Notes: generated by a model not told the origin, from the letters alone. Numbered from the stretch's first letter, positions 1 through 12,018 are shown. The stretch is 64,000 bases of DNA from Sipunculus nudus (GCA_026874595.1 CM049319.1:63314917-63378916); one strand, 5' to 3'. Made by a program: numbers and translations.

Positions 1-697
1 ACGTGAACTCATTCTGTAACTGGTCATTATCTGCATACACACCAAAAATCAGGCCAATATCTGCAAGCATTGCGAAAAAAAATCCGTACATGTGTATTTG
101 TCATGAAAATTTCTATTTATCATGAAATTTTCTAAGTTAAGGAGCCGTAAAACGGTCAAAAGTAGGTCAACAGGGACAAAACGAGAACTCGATCTGTAAC
201 TGGTCATTATCTGCCCACACACCAAAAATCAGGCCAATATCTGCAGGCATTGTGAAAAAAAGTCCGTACATGTGTATTTGTCATGAAAATTTCTGTTTTT
301 CATGAAATTTTCTAAGTTAAGGAGCTGTAAAACGGTCAAAAGTAGGTCAACCGGGAGGAAACGTTAACTTGATCTGTAACTAGTCATTATCTGCCCACAC
401 ACCAAAAATCAGGCCAATATCTGCAGGCATTGCGAAAAAAAGTCATTTGTGTATTTGTCATGAACATTTCTATTTTTCATGAAATTTTCCAAGTTTAGGA
501 GCTGTAAAACAGTCAAAAGTAGGTCAACCGGGACGAAACGCAAACTCGATCTGTAACTGGTCATTATCTGCCCACACACCAAAAATCAGGCCAATATCTG
601 CAGGCATTGCGAAAAAAAGTCTGTACAACTGTTTGATTTCAGAAGGACGGACATGGGTAAAACTATATGCCCCGGCCACTTTTTGACGGGGGCATAA
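1..697 (+). repeat. 180-bp tandem repeat array with terminal hairpin (copy 1)
   Basis: Four units follow each other at about 1, 181, 361 and 537. Each contains a segment reading ctgtaactggtcattatctg, then caggccaatatctgca, then a block of A, gtccgtacatgtgtattt and catgaaattttc. The spacing is 180, 180 and 176 bp. The array ends in an imperfect hairpin (667-695) whose arms are atgcccc and ggggcat. The left end is cut by the window. Open frames here are by-products of the repeat and not genes. The structure, tandem core plus 3' hairpin, resembles non-autonomous elements common in bivalves; a Helitron/Helentron relative is possible but not shown. Confidence 0.9.
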
Positions 698-959
698 AAA
701 AAAGAAGCTGAATCTATATTCCACTTTAACTGATGGAAAAATTTTCTTGACATAAGTTTGACAAAATATTTGCAATTTATTACTATTTTCAAAACAGATG
801 AATCTTTTAAATTTTCTTTATAATGGTAAGCATATAAAATAAAATATAGAAAATGAGGCACTGTCCTGTTATAAACAGAAGATACTAAGAGCCTGATTCA
901 GAAGTAGCAGTATCTCATTTTCTTCACTTTTAGTGCCAAAACTTTTGGACATACTGATC
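698..959. other. AT-rich spacer, no feature seen
   Basis: I see no splice-bounded coding exon, RNA gene or clear repeat here. It separates the first 180-bp array from the next repeat block. Confidence 0.5.
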
Positions 960-2760
960 ACAGTGTTGCATGGTTTTTTATCCACCCATGGGTTAAAACC
1001 GGTTAAATACGTGGTTAAAACCACCCTGGTTAAGGTAAGTTATAGGCTATTGTCTAAATTTATATGGACTGATATTTCGAAAACTTACACTAATTATCTG
1101 GTCATATGTGAACTGGTGCCTAACCATTTGAGGTTGACCTCTGACCTTTCCTCTCTCCAGTGCGTCCATCTGTGCATCTGTTTTGACACATTAACCTGCA
1201 TATCTTCGGACTCGCTTGACCAATGAGGAAAAAAATTTACACAAATGTAGCCCTTGGATAGCTTAATAACATAAACAAAAATTGTGGCCCAACCTGCAGC
1301 AATTTTTGCACAGCGTCTATATGTTCCTCTGCCTTGGTTAAAATCACTCATATCTCTGCAGTGATTTGACTAATTCACCTGAATTTTGGCATGCATATAC
1401 ATCCTGGATTGCTTTCTTGATTTTATGACAGGTGGCGCCACCACATTCATGTTGCAGACATCCATGCTTATACCTCCAGACTGGTTTGATGTATCTCCCT
1501 GAAAATTTGCATGTGTTAGATCTCAAATAGCTCTTCATCATACAAGAAACTGGTGGTGCCACCTGCAAGCATTTTTGCATAGCGTCCATCAGTTCTTTGG
1601 ACTGGGGTTAAAATCACTAATATCTCAGCAGTGGTTTGACTTATTTGTTAAAATTTGGCATGCATATACATCCTGGATAGGATCCTTAATTTATGACAGG
1701 TGCCACCAGGTAAGTCAAACCGGTCTGGAGATGTTGGCATAGATATCTGCAGCATGAACTTGAATGTAGGTGGCGCCACCTGCAACCATTTTTGCACAGA
1801 GTTCATCTGCTTGTCTGCTGTGGGATAACATCACCCATATCTCAGCAGTGGTTTGACTTTTCCACCTGAAATTTTGCATGTGTATACATCTTGGATAGTT
1901 TCTTGTTCAAATAACAGGTAGCGCCACCTTCAATCATGTTAAGTGGCAGACATCCATGCTAATATGTAACACATCTAACTCTATTTCCCCTTGCCACTCA
2001 ATCCATGCCTCACTTCACACGTCGTACTCTGATTTTGGCAGATACATGTAGTCGCTTGTTGACTACCCTAATTCTAGTTTGTTTTCTGTTATTTTGGGGG
2101 TATTAGTACAAAGGGTGTTTGGATGATATTTTGTAATCAGTGTGACATAAAAAGTTCCATTAAATGTCTTTGATGTCTACAGTTATGACATTCCAGTCCC
2201 GGATATAACAATGAACAACTCAGTAGAGGGTGTCAAATGAGTTGATACTCCAAAGTTTGCAAACCAAACCTTAAAGACGGGCATGATCACTCATGAGTGT
2301 CAAAATTATGATTTGAGACAGTCTGAAATTCTTTGATGTTTTCATAAATCTTAAGGTAAAATAAGTACAGGTGGAGACATTTCTATTGTAAATAGTGACA
2401 AGTGATACAAGTAACAACCTAAACAATTGCAAATAATTCTTTGGACTCAGGGTCACATAGTGATGAACCATGGTTATTATGTGTATAAAATTTATATATT
2501 TATTTATTTTCTGCATCATGTTAATATTTATTTTTGCAATTAAAACAAACATGATACTTTGTTTTTACGAATACTTGCAATTATTGTATTCAAAAAAGCA
2601 CTACACTAGCTCTTAATCTTATTGATAGTTGACAGTTTCAGCCATCATTTAGCCAGCTAAAACTGGCTAGAACTTAGTAAAAATGGTTAAAACCTAGTTT
2701 AAGCCATGGCTGATGGCTAAAACAGGTTTAAGCAAACCTAACCCTGACAGATCATTAAGC
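960..2760. repeat. Degenerate dispersed repeat block with GGTGGCGCCACC palindromes
   Basis: Between about 1340 and 1960 a phrase of roughly 120-150 bp recurs in degenerate form: cagcagtggtttgact, then ttgcatgt..tacatcctggat, then a G/C palindrome. Exact GGTGGCGCCACC occurs at 1431-1442 and 1769-1780, and one- or two-base variants near 1552 and 1918. The flanks (960-1040 and 2640-2750) are both rich in ggttaaaacc-like words, which may mark the ends of one old element. No coding potential is visible. Confidence 0.6.
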
Positions 2761-3730
2761 AGTTTTTTTTGTCCCAATGGAGTCTAAACATCTGAATGAG
2801 GGAATACTTTATTGGCCATTTTGTTATGTTATTTCGGGCTACATGCAATCACAACATACAGGTTTATAACAAAAAGATTGCCGGGCGTCACAATTAGGAC
2901 GCTGCACTATAGCAACACAGATTAACAGTAGCTGAGAAATGTGAAAATGGAAGTGACTGATTGAAAGTTTGATATGATGTATTGATGATAGAATGTATCT
3001 TAGCGGAGAGGCAAATTTTTTACATACAAGAGTGCTCGAGTACTTGGCAAGTTCTACCCTGAATAGAGTACTCTAGTAGTCCTTTCACCCCTACCTGCTA
3101 CCCTGTTAGCCTTTTGTTATTAGTGGTGGGCTGATCATCGAGTTTTTCGAAAGTCAGTCGGTTTGCTACCACTTTCAAGCGCTTGATTACCAAAGGCAAC
3201 TATCGATTACATCATACTCATGATTGTTTTTTTTTTCCAGAATGTCTTAATGTTATAGTAGAAAATTATTCTTCCGTTTTTTACAACATTCCGCGCTTCA
3301 TATAATGAGTCAGTGTTCCCAAATAACCTCTGTATCTAACTGAATATGACACGGTAGATGAGAGAACAAAGGACTTATTAAACCTTTGTGAAATGGCAGG
3401 GAGCTGCAGAATTAGCGGAGATTTTTCTAACGAGATGTCCATTGCAAAATATGGGCCATATGGCGTTAAAATGCTCCATAATTCTCCAGATCTATGCTAA
3501 TTGTGCACGATTCTCTTAAAAAATAATCTTTTCAACTGATGCCAGGTGCTGATGCTGCATGTGAAATTATATTTTAAGCTTTCATTTATTTTTTTAAATT
3601 TTTTACCAAAAATTATTTGGGCCAGTAATTTTTCTAGTGGGCCTGTGAAACCAGTATGCATGTCAGCAGTCGTCATGATTTGTTATAAAATGAAAGTCCT
3701 TGCTGGTGGTGAAGTTAAAATGATCATCAC
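2761..3730. other. No gene seen; fragment of an ATCGAT-rich repeat
   Basis: Mostly unstructured AT-rich DNA. Around 3124-3210 the sequence starting gtgggctgatcatcgag resembles the ends of hAT-like transposons found in many animals, and a similar ATCGAT-rich segment lies at 8585-8660 in roughly opposite orientation. The match is too poor to call terminal inverted repeats of one element. Confidence 0.4.
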
Positions 3731-3734
3731 CAGC

Positions 3735-4290
3735 ATCTGGCTGGACTGAGTGAACTTTTGACCTGTACCTGGCTGCACTGAGTGAACTCCTTGACCTGTT
3801 GCATAATCTGACACAGTTGGCAGTCTGCCAAAGCTATAAATAGATCCAGGCTGAACTTATGTGCCAAATCTGATGCAGTGGGCAGTCAGCCAATGCTATA
3901 AATAGAATGCAGCTACTGCACTGAGTGAACTCCTGACCTATACCTGGCTGCACTTAGTGAACTCTTGACCTATTGCCTTATCTGATTAATTTAGCAGTCT
4001 GCCAAAGCTATAAATAGATCCAGACTGACCTTTGGCCTGTTGCAAATCTGAAATAGCAGCCACACCATTGCATAAGCTCACAGACTGGCTCCACATGCAG
4101 CCCTGAGGGGCATGACACACATGAGGTGATCACATGATACTCATGAGGTGATCACATGCTACCTATAAGGTGATCACATGCCTTGTGCTTGGCTGCACTG
4201 ATTGAACTCTTGACCTATATCTGGCTGCACTGAATGAACTCTTGATCTGTTGCCAAATCTGAATTAGTTGGCAGTTTCTCATCCTATTTA
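3735..4290 (+). repeat. Short tandem/interspersed repeat cluster
   Basis: The phrase ctggctgcactgagtgaact followed by tgacctg recurs about six times (near 3735, 3770, 3918, 3948, 4190 and 4225). The phrase gcagtctgccaaagctataa recurs near 3820, 3890 and 3995. Inside it, 4119-4180 holds three copies of a ~24-bp unit containing aggtgatcacatg. It is non-coding. Confidence 0.75.
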
Positions 4291-4299
4291 AAGATACGG

Positions 4300-6945
4300 A
4301 CAAAATCTTTGCTTGTTAGTAGATCTGTTTAACATACTGAAAGACTTTGGCTAAAATGCTTTTTTTTCAAGCTGACATATTCATAAACCGTTAATCAAAA
4401 TATCTAGAATAATAAAAGATGCAGTCCTTTCATTGTTAAAGGTCCAATAATTCTGCCAAAAATCATTCAAGTAAACTTGAACAAATTCCACCTGAGAATA
4501 ATTTTTGTGCAATGTTACAGAAGTTATAATTGAAACAATAAATTTGTCGAAAAACACTACTGAAGTCCTCATTTTGAAATAGACATAATAATGGCTATAA
4601 GACCAACTTAAGCTTATCAAGACTCAACCAAAAATCAACAAACTCAATCTATTCTGATATGATTGAAAGAACCATGTCCTAGGATAATTCTTTTGAAAAA
4701 CTGAATGTTTCAACTTGACAGTTTCATCATAAACATTTTGAGCTGAAAGAGGCTAAAATTATAAGGTTTTTGCCCACAAAAAACAGGTCAATGTAGGTGG
4801 CACCACAAAATCTGCTACTTCAAATATGAGTCATGTGACCAAGATTTGCACAATACTTGGTAATGCTAGCTTCTGTCATTTCTGAGATCACTATGTCAGT
4901 ATGCTTACTTGGCCAAATGACTTAGTTAAAATTCATGTAACTCCGCTAAAATTCATCAAATGCAAACCATTTGAACAAACTTGAGAGGGCTTGCCTCTGG
5001 GATCATTTCTGTAAAATATTGAGCAATTTATCTGGAACGTTTCAAGAAGAAGACTTTTAAAGGTTTTTCAGCTTTTTCCCTATAAAATCTAAGTATATGG
5101 AGTTAGCAAAAAAATAAGCTGAATCTCACATCATTTGATATGTGACAGATTATTGCATAAAATTTGGGGATCGTAGCTCCTGCTATTCCTATGAAATTAT
5201 GGGTTAATGCACAGATGACCAATGACCCCCGTACAACAAAAAAAGTCAATGCAGGTGGCGCCACCAATACCTGAATTTCATATGACTATGTGACCAACAC
5301 TGGCATAAAATTTGGTGATGATAGCTTTAGCCATTTCTGAGATTGTCATTTCAGTATGCTTTTTTGGACAAATGACTAAGTTCAACTTCCCTGTAACTTG
5401 GCCAAAATTAACCAAACTTGAACCATTCAAACAATTTTGAGAGAGATGGTATAAAAGATTATTTCTGTGAAATATTGAAAAATTTGGCTTGACCGTTTCA
5501 TCAGAGAAGATTTTTAAAGAGTTTTTAGCTTTTTCTCTATAAAATCTAAGAAAATGCAGAGTTTTTCAGATTGCTAATTTTTTGCATTAAACTTCATGAT
5601 GCTAGCTCCAGTTGTTTTTCGAGATAGAATGGGTTAAGGTACAGACGATGGACAACGCAACACCATCGCATTAGCTAACAGGTTCACTAAAAATTAATAA
5701 GGATGCATACTGAATGCAAAATTATAATACAGATACATCTCACTGATGGCAGAATCTTGAATTAAGTTGAGTATGGATACCAATTATTTATAATCCATGT
5801 ACCGCCATCTTTATATACCCACAGAGAGCTGTATACCTGCGATTGTAAACATTGCCTGGCATGAGGAAGATCTAAAATCATAAATCTACATTTTCTAAAA
5901 GCTTTTAAAAAAATTTTTTGTCAATATTAACCATAGATAACGTGAAATCTAAATGTCTAGAGGCATGATGTAACAGATGCTGATAAACTGGTGCCAGGCT
6001 AGATGTATCTGCTTCACACAGCTAACATATATGGTAAAATGACTCAATTCAATCTTTACAATTCAGTCAAAATTCATTCTTTGGAACCATAAAAGACAAT
6101 TATTATAAGAATTATTCAGGGGATTATTCTTGTAAAATATTAAACAAATTGGCCTCAGTGGCCTCAGTTGAAAAACGTTTTGCAGGCTTATAACTCATAT
6201 GGGAAAATACAGCAAAATGGCCAAATTAAGCTTCCCATAACTCAGCCTAAAATCACTGAACCAAAACGATATGAACAAACTTGAATTATCAACATGTAAG
6301 GATAATTAATATGTGAGATTTAAGAATTTGGCCTAGTGGTTTTTGAGAAGAAGATCTTTGTAGCCACTGAGCTAAAATGGGCAGATATGGCATATGATTA
6401 AATTGAGCTTCCCATAACTCAGCCAAAAGTCACTGAACTGAGACCATTTGAACAAACTTCAGAAAGCACTACCCTAGGATCATTTCTGTGCGATATTAAA
6501 CAATTTGGCCATATGGTTTCAGAGAAGAAGTTTTTTGTACCCGTCAGTATGATACAGGCACTGATGACCCCGTTGAAAAAAGGCCGATGCAGGTGGTGCC
6601 ACCAATACCTCAACTTCAGATGCTGACTACTGTGACCAACATTGGCATAAAATTTGGTGATGATAGCTCCAGCTGTTTCTGGGACTGTAATTTTAGTATG
6701 CTTTTTTGGAAAGATGACTAAGTTCAACTTCCTGTTACTCAGCCAAAATTTACAGAACTTACACCATTTTAAACAAACTTGAGAGAGATTGTTCTAGGAA
6801 TCATTTCTGTGAAATATTGGACAATTTGGCTAAACAATTTTTGGGGTAGCAGATTTTTAAAGCTGTTTTAGCTTTTTCCCCTATAAAATCTAAGAAAATG
6901 CAGTTTGCCAAACTAGATGTGTCGGAACGACACGATTGCCCCCGC
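4300..6945. repeat. Degenerate ~250-300-bp dispersed repeat family
   Basis: A block recurs at about 4620-4790, 4920-5110, 5385-5560, 6050-6180, 6220-6370, 6410-6540 and 6720-6900. Its recognisable words are cataactcagcc, accatttgaacaaactt, gatcatttctgtgaaatatt and agctttttccctataaaatc. A palindrome GGTGGCGCCACC lies at 5254-5265 and a near copy at about 6593. A related block is inverted at 62800-63160. The short open frames here, including the 102-codon one at 6419-6727, follow the repeat and have no protein-like features. Confidence 0.75.
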
Positions 6946-6949
6946 CTGG

Positions 6950-8292
6950 GGCAAATTAGAAAGATTTGTTAAATTTTGTAAAATTTTTTAAGTTCAGGAG
7001 GTGTCGTATGGTCAAAAGTAGGTCAACTTGCAGGGCAAAATGCAAACTCAATCTGTAACTGCACGGTCATTATCTGCCCACACATAAAAAATCAGGGTGG
7101 TATCTGATGGCATTGCAGAAAAAAAGTCCATACATATGCATTTGTTATAAAAATTTCTATTTTTCATGAAACATCTATGTTCAGGAGCAGTCAAATGGTC
7201 AAAAGTAGGTCAACTTGGACAAAACAAAAACTCAATCTGTAACTGGTTCTTATCTGCCCACAAACCAAAATTCAGGCCCGTATCTGCAGGCACTGCGAAA
7301 AAAAAGTCCGTACATGTGCACTTGTCATGAAAATTTATATTTTTTTATGAAATTTTCCATGTTAGGGCACCCTCAAACTGTCAAAAGTAGGTCAACTGGG
7401 ACGAAATGCGAACTTCATCTGTAACTGGTCAATATCTGCCCACTCATAAAAAATCAGACCAATATCTGCAGGCAATGCGAACAAAAGTCCGTACATGTGT
7501 ATTTGTCAAGAAAATTTATATTTTTCATGAAATTTTCTAAGTTAAGAGCCATGAAATAGTCAAAAGTAGGTCAACCGAGACAAAATGCAAACTCCATCTG
7601 TAACTGGTCAATATCTGCCCACACACCAAAAATCAGGCCAATATCTGCAGGCAGTGCGAAAAAAAGTCTACAGGTACATGTGTATTTATCATGAAAATTT
7701 CTATTTTTCATTAAATTTTCTAAGTTAAGGAGCTGTGAAATGGTCAAAAGTAGGTCAACAGGGACGAAATGCGAACTCCATCTGTTACTGGTCATTATCT
7801 GCCAACACACCAAAAATCAGGCGAATATCTGCAGGCAGTGCGAAAAAAAGTCTGTACATGTGTATTTATCATGAAAATTTCTATTTTTCATTAAATTTTC
7901 TAAGTTATGGAGCTGTGAAACGGTCAAAAGTAGGTCAACCGGGACGAAATGCGAACTCCATCTGTAACTGGTCATTATCTGCCCACACACCAATAATCAG
8001 GCCAATATCTGCAGGCAGTGTGAAAAAAAGTCTGTACATGTGTATTTATCATGAACATTTCTTTTTCATGAAATTTTCTAAGTTTGGGAGAACGTCAAAA
8101 GTAGGTCAACCTGGATGAAACTCAAACTTGATCTGTAACTGGTCATTATCTGCCCACACACCAAAAATCAGGCCAATATCTGCAGGCATGCAAAAAAAAG
8201 TCCGTACAACTGTTTGATTTCGGAATGACGGAAGGACAGAATGACAGATATGGGTAAAACTATATGCCCCGGCCATTTTGTGGCAGGGGCAT
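6950..8292 (+). repeat. 180-bp tandem repeat array with terminal hairpin (copy 2)
   Basis: About seven units of the same family as 1-697, again spaced about 180 bp, each with ctgtaactggtcattatctg and aatatctgcaggca. The array ends in a near-perfect hairpin at 8263-8292 with arms atgccccggcca and tggcaggggcat. The 127-codon open frame at 7735-8118 is a translation of the repeat and shows the same peptide twice, so it is not a gene. Confidence 0.92.
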
Positions 8293-8490
8293 AAAAATAT
8301 AAAGCAAATCCGATTTTTTAGATGACTAATCTTTTGCATAAAATTTTATGATTCAAATTCTTGCCACTTTGGAGATAGTATGGTTAACGTACAGTTGACG
8401 GATGGCTGCCGACGGACGCCGGCCGACGGACGCTGGACAAGGCACACCATGGCATAAGCTCACAGGTTCGCTTAAAAGGCAAAAACTACT
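8293..8490 (+). repeat. G/C-rich terminal segment of a dispersed repeat
   Basis: The stretch with repeated acggacgcc words, followed by ccatggcataagctcacagg at 8445-8465, matches the ends of other copies near 4060-4090 and 5630-5685. Segments like this end a non-autonomous repeat that is widespread in lophotrochozoan genomes (general knowledge). No coding content. Confidence 0.6.
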
Positions 8491-9318
8491 TTTCATAAGG
8501 TAGAATTACTGAGACATACAGACTGGGTTAAGAGAGTACAGTTTTACAGATAATTGCACATTTCTTTATACTTGTCTGAACTGATTAATAATCGATAATC
8601 GATCTGTTTGCCCAAACCGATGATCGATCATGAAAAAGCAACCGACTCCAACCATTATTTGTACATTATGATTCATATTATGAATGATGATACCCTGGTG
8701 TCAAAATAGGTAAAAATTACTAGAACTAGGATTTAATGAAAACTAAAACAATTAGCAGCATAGGATACTACAAGGTGATTGTCACTATATAATGATAGAT
8801 ATGCATCTCAAGGTAAGACCAAAAACATTCATATTTCATTAATTTATTCATCCATGTTTTCCTATAGAGCCGCTATAAATGAATTTCTATTCTAACAAAC
8901 ACTTTTATCTTTAACTATTCTAGCTATCTAACAAGGGGAGTGCTAATGCCCAGGGGGGAGAGGAAATAAGTATCCCTTATTCACTCCCTTTGAAAGAGTA
9001 TTGCTGAAACAGTTATTGCAAAAAATAATCCACACATGGGCCATTGGCCAGACTTAGACCGAACAGTCATAGGCATATAGTCTGTTCCACACCCCTTGTT
9101 CACCTGGGATTATCTTACGATTATCTCTACACAAGACAAACTTGCTAAACAAAATTTGCACCAATGGCATAAAGAGGCAAAAGCATAATTTGGTACCTTA
9201 CATACTCACAATATAAATATTATTTACTTTATGGCCTGGTTGACATGTCTCATATATGTCTGTGGTTCATGGTGTCCCTAATAATTGGCCATTGTTTATC
9301 CTTCTTGGTTATGGATAT
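8491..9318. other. No gene seen
   Basis: AT-rich sequence with an ATCGAT-rich patch at 8585-8660 (see 3124). No exon, RNA gene or tandem repeat can be supported. Confidence 0.4.
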
Positions 9319-9719
9319 AAACTAATGTGACACTGGCTTCTGTCGCTCAGGGGTAGAGCGCAGGGCTCAAATCTTGAGTTCGAATCTTAGCCGAGCCGGT
9401 GAGATTTTTCACGGTCGACCCCTACCCAGGGTGGGTGCTCTGCAGGCCCAATGGGGAGACTGTACCCAACAGTCGGGTGTCATTCACAAACGAGTGTGCC
9501 TTTCGGGGGTTCCTCCGTGTTATGACACACCCAGGACCAGCAGGAGTGAATCACCAAGCCTGGTTGACGCCAGAGCACTGTGTGCAAGCCCCTGTCACAG
9601 AGTCCGAAACCAGAATGGAAATTCTGTGGTTGTATATAGACTTAGTTAAGCAAGCATAAAAAAAAATGGAGGCGGTTACCTCGACCAAAAAAATAAAAAA
9701 AAAAAAAAACTAATGTGAC
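9319..9719 (+). mobile_element. tRNA-derived SINE with poly(A) tail and 13-bp target duplication
   Basis: The element runs from 9332 to 9706. Its head has an RNA polymerase III A box (gtcgctcaggggtagagcg, 9342-9360) and a B box (gagttcgaatc, near 9377-9387), as in tRNA-derived SINEs. The tail is an A-rich run (9656-9709). The 13 bases aaactaatgtgac occur directly before it (9319-9331) and directly after it (9707-9719), so insertion by target-primed reverse transcription is well supported. The overlapping open frames at 9374-9659 lie inside the SINE and are not genes. Confidence 0.92.
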
Positions 9720-10470
9720 GTTAAAGTGAAGCGTGTGCACATGGAAAATACAAGTCTCACTGTAAATAGGGTCAGCAGCTCTTGATAATTGGGCCCCATG
9801 AATGTTGGTGCCTCTGAAGTACGTCACGTCTACTATAAAGTCATCACTATTCCCTGATACGCCCATTTCACAGATTAGTGGCATGATGTTTCTACAGAAT
9901 AGACTAGTTATTCATAAAATAGTTTTAAATTGTTTACAGGAAAATGAAAAAAAGGTAGGCTATTATTTCCATAATAGTAAATTGCGCTTTTCTCTCTTTC
10001 TATCCTAAGGTCAAAAAGTTTTTGGCGTTCTTTGATTTGCAAAAAAGTAATTGAAAAAAAACAGGTGCACAGGGTCGTGTACGGACTATAAGTATAACTA
10101 TGTTTACATACAAAGCCAAAGTCAATGGACCACGCCCCCATATATGATCGGGCCTTTCAGGCAAGAAAAAGATGGATTAATTTAAACAGCTTCAGAGGGA
10201 AATTCAAGAAACAATCTATCGTTACTATGGGGACCTGTGCGATCCCAGACTGATTATCTAATTATCAGACATTTGTGTAAAAAGTGCGAGTGAACGAGTA
10301 CAAGGCTGCATGACATGTACTCGGGTGTGCCTCTCTGTGCGGATCATTTTCAGATTATAACCTGATAACCAGCAATCCCCAAATATCGCCGATCAGTTCA
10401 ATTCAACGATTCGTCTCCAAGTCAAATTACTTAATTCTACATTTCATTGCAATCTGAACATATGCATACT
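9720..10470. other. No feature seen; intron of the minus-strand candidate gene if that is real
   Basis: No repeat or exon can be supported. If the exon at 10474-10571 belongs to a real gene, this region is the start of its first intron. Confidence 0.4.
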
Positions 10471-10473
10471 TAC

Positions 10474-10571
10474 CTCGTGTATCTTACGGCGTCTTTCAAA
10501 TCTCTTTCGCCCAAAAAGAACCACAGAATTACTCCAAACAACCCAGCTATGACGGAAAGTTTCAGCAGCAT
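10474..10571 (-). CDS. Candidate first coding exon of a membrane-anchored protein (partial)
   Basis: Reading the minus strand, an ATG at 10571 opens 32 codons and ends at a perfect donor (GAG|GTAAGT, GT at 10473-10472), leaving phase 2. The peptide begins with MLLKLSVIAGLFGVILWFF, a hydrophobic stretch of about 18 residues that could be a signal anchor, and continues with a charged, conserved-looking tail (GERDLKDAVRYTR). An in-frame stop lies upstream, which supports this start. The region just 5' (10600-10720) is richer in G+C than its surroundings, as expected of a promoter. I do not recognise the family and found no second exon at lower coordinates in the window, so this could be a chance frame with a good donor. 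Confidence 0.45.
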
Positions 10572-10734
10572 ATCACCTTCAGCGATCCAACTGACACCTG
10601 GGGAGAATGGACGATACTAAAACCTAGGGCCGTGACTCAGCATCTCAGCCCAATCCTTTCGATGTGACGACAGCTTCACCGGTCACGGCGCTCCAGGAAT
10701 GCCGGATTTAGGCCATATGAGGCCATGTACTACC

Positions 10735-11116
10735 AGTGTTGGTGTCAAATACAGAGTGCCAAATACAAATACAATTATAAATACGATAGGTGGTCCCGTC
10801 CAAATACAAATATGAGTGACTTTCGGAAGATAAAAACAACTTGAATTAAATACAGAACATCAAATACAAATACAATACTAATATGCTGATGTATTTGATA
10901 TACAGAAAATTTATTTATTTTCAGCACCATAAATGTCTCTCAGGGAGAAGTGAAACACTTGAAATGATGCAGTCTTTAGGGTTGTTCAGAGGTTAGGTAG
11001 TAGTTATTTTTTATCAATTATTGCAGGTATTTGATCAAATACTTCAAATATTGAGATCGAATACAAATACGAATAAAAATATTATCATTTTGCACCAAAA
11101 AAATACAAATACATAC
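10735..11116. repeat. CAAATAC-rich dispersed repeat, interrupted by the LTR element
   Basis: The word caaatacaaatac and its variants occur throughout, starting at cagtgttggtgtcaaatac (10736). This looks like a non-autonomous hAT-type element; a second cluster lies at 22430-22630. The right side ends where the LTR of the minus-strand Gmr1-like element begins (11117), so that element probably inserted into or next to it. Confidence 0.55.
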
Positions 11117-11999
11117 TGTTACGGAACCCAATAACAACAGTTCACGTGATCGTGACGAGCACAAATTTTGTTACGGAGATAAAAAAAATCAGATTCCGCA
11201 ACACTATAGGCAGCGTGAAATGTCTAGGGGAATGAATAAAGAAGTCAGAGGTTTTTTTTGTTAACAAATAATTATAATTTATTCTTAGAACAATCCTAAC
11301 ATTACAATACACTAAATCAATTCAATAACACAGTACATGTATAACAATAACATTTCATAAACATCTAGATAAGCAATCAGCAAGTACCTTAATTTGTCTT
11401 TCCCTTTAATGTATCTGATTTCAAGATTATAATCCTAAAAAAAAAACTCCATCTAAAAAATCTTTGAAATTTACACTTTAACTTATTCATGAACGTGAGG
11501 GAGTTGTGATCACTGAAGACAATGTGAACTTGATGGATGAAGTAACATAAACTTTAAAATGTTGCAAAGCTAAAATCAAAGCCAAACATTCTTTTTCCAT
11601 AGTGGAGTATTTTGTCTGGTTTGCATTAGGTCTAAACTTTCTTTAAAAATAACAAATTTGATATTCTTTGCCACCACTGCCTTCTTGTAACAACACAACA
11701 CCAGCAGCAGTATCACTAGTATCTACAGCTAACAGTTCATGTAAATCTTTTTATAGGTTTTTCACCAAAAGCCCAGAAACTTCCATATTCACAAATTAAC
11801 CTTCCAAACACAACAATACACATACACCCATAGCGCATGAACAGACCCGAAATTTCCAGACTACACCGAACATGCTATGCTGTCTTTACACTCCTCGACA
11901 GTTCATCAAGTGTGGTTCCCATAGCAGCGCACAAGGCCTGCGCCTAACACGAACCAGAACGCCTAGCAAATGAAGTTATGTAATATCCCGTGCATAACA
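11117..11999 (-). repeat. 3' LTR of the Gmr1-like element, interrupted by an RNase H segment
   Basis: On the minus strand it starts TGTTATGC and ends GTAACA, giving TG...CA termini. Its outer parts match the plus-strand solo LTR: 11999-11755 corresponds to the first ~250 bp of that LTR (shared phrase cccagaaacttccatattca) and 11345-11117 to its last ~230 bp (shared ttaacaaataattataattt and ttccgtaac). The middle ~345 bp expected from the solo LTR is missing and replaced by 11345-11745, a second copy of the RNase H coding region. Confidence 0.8.
11345..11745 (-). pseudogene. Duplicated RNase H fragment inside the LTR
   Basis: This segment repeats 12120-12500 at high identity. Translated on the minus strand it gives the first catalytic block of retroelement RNase H (VDTSDTAAGVVLLQEG) and then STMEKECLALI, interrupted by a stop and a frameshift. 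Lying between the U3-like and R/U5-like parts of the LTR, it must have come from recombination or template switching, not from the normal element layout. Confidence 0.8.
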
Positions 12000-12018
12000 A
12001 AAAGATAAATGTAATTAA

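Noticed and set aside
7735-8118. 127-codon open frame
   Set aside because: It is a translation of the 180-bp tandem unit, showing the same peptide twice; length comes from a unit divisible by three.
3124-8660. Inverted termini of a 5.5-kb hAT element
   Set aside because: Both ends are ATCGAT-rich but do not align base by base, and no matching target duplication was found.
9374-9659. Two overlapping open frames of 86-97 codons
   Set aside because: They lie wholly inside a SINE with pol III boxes and target duplication.
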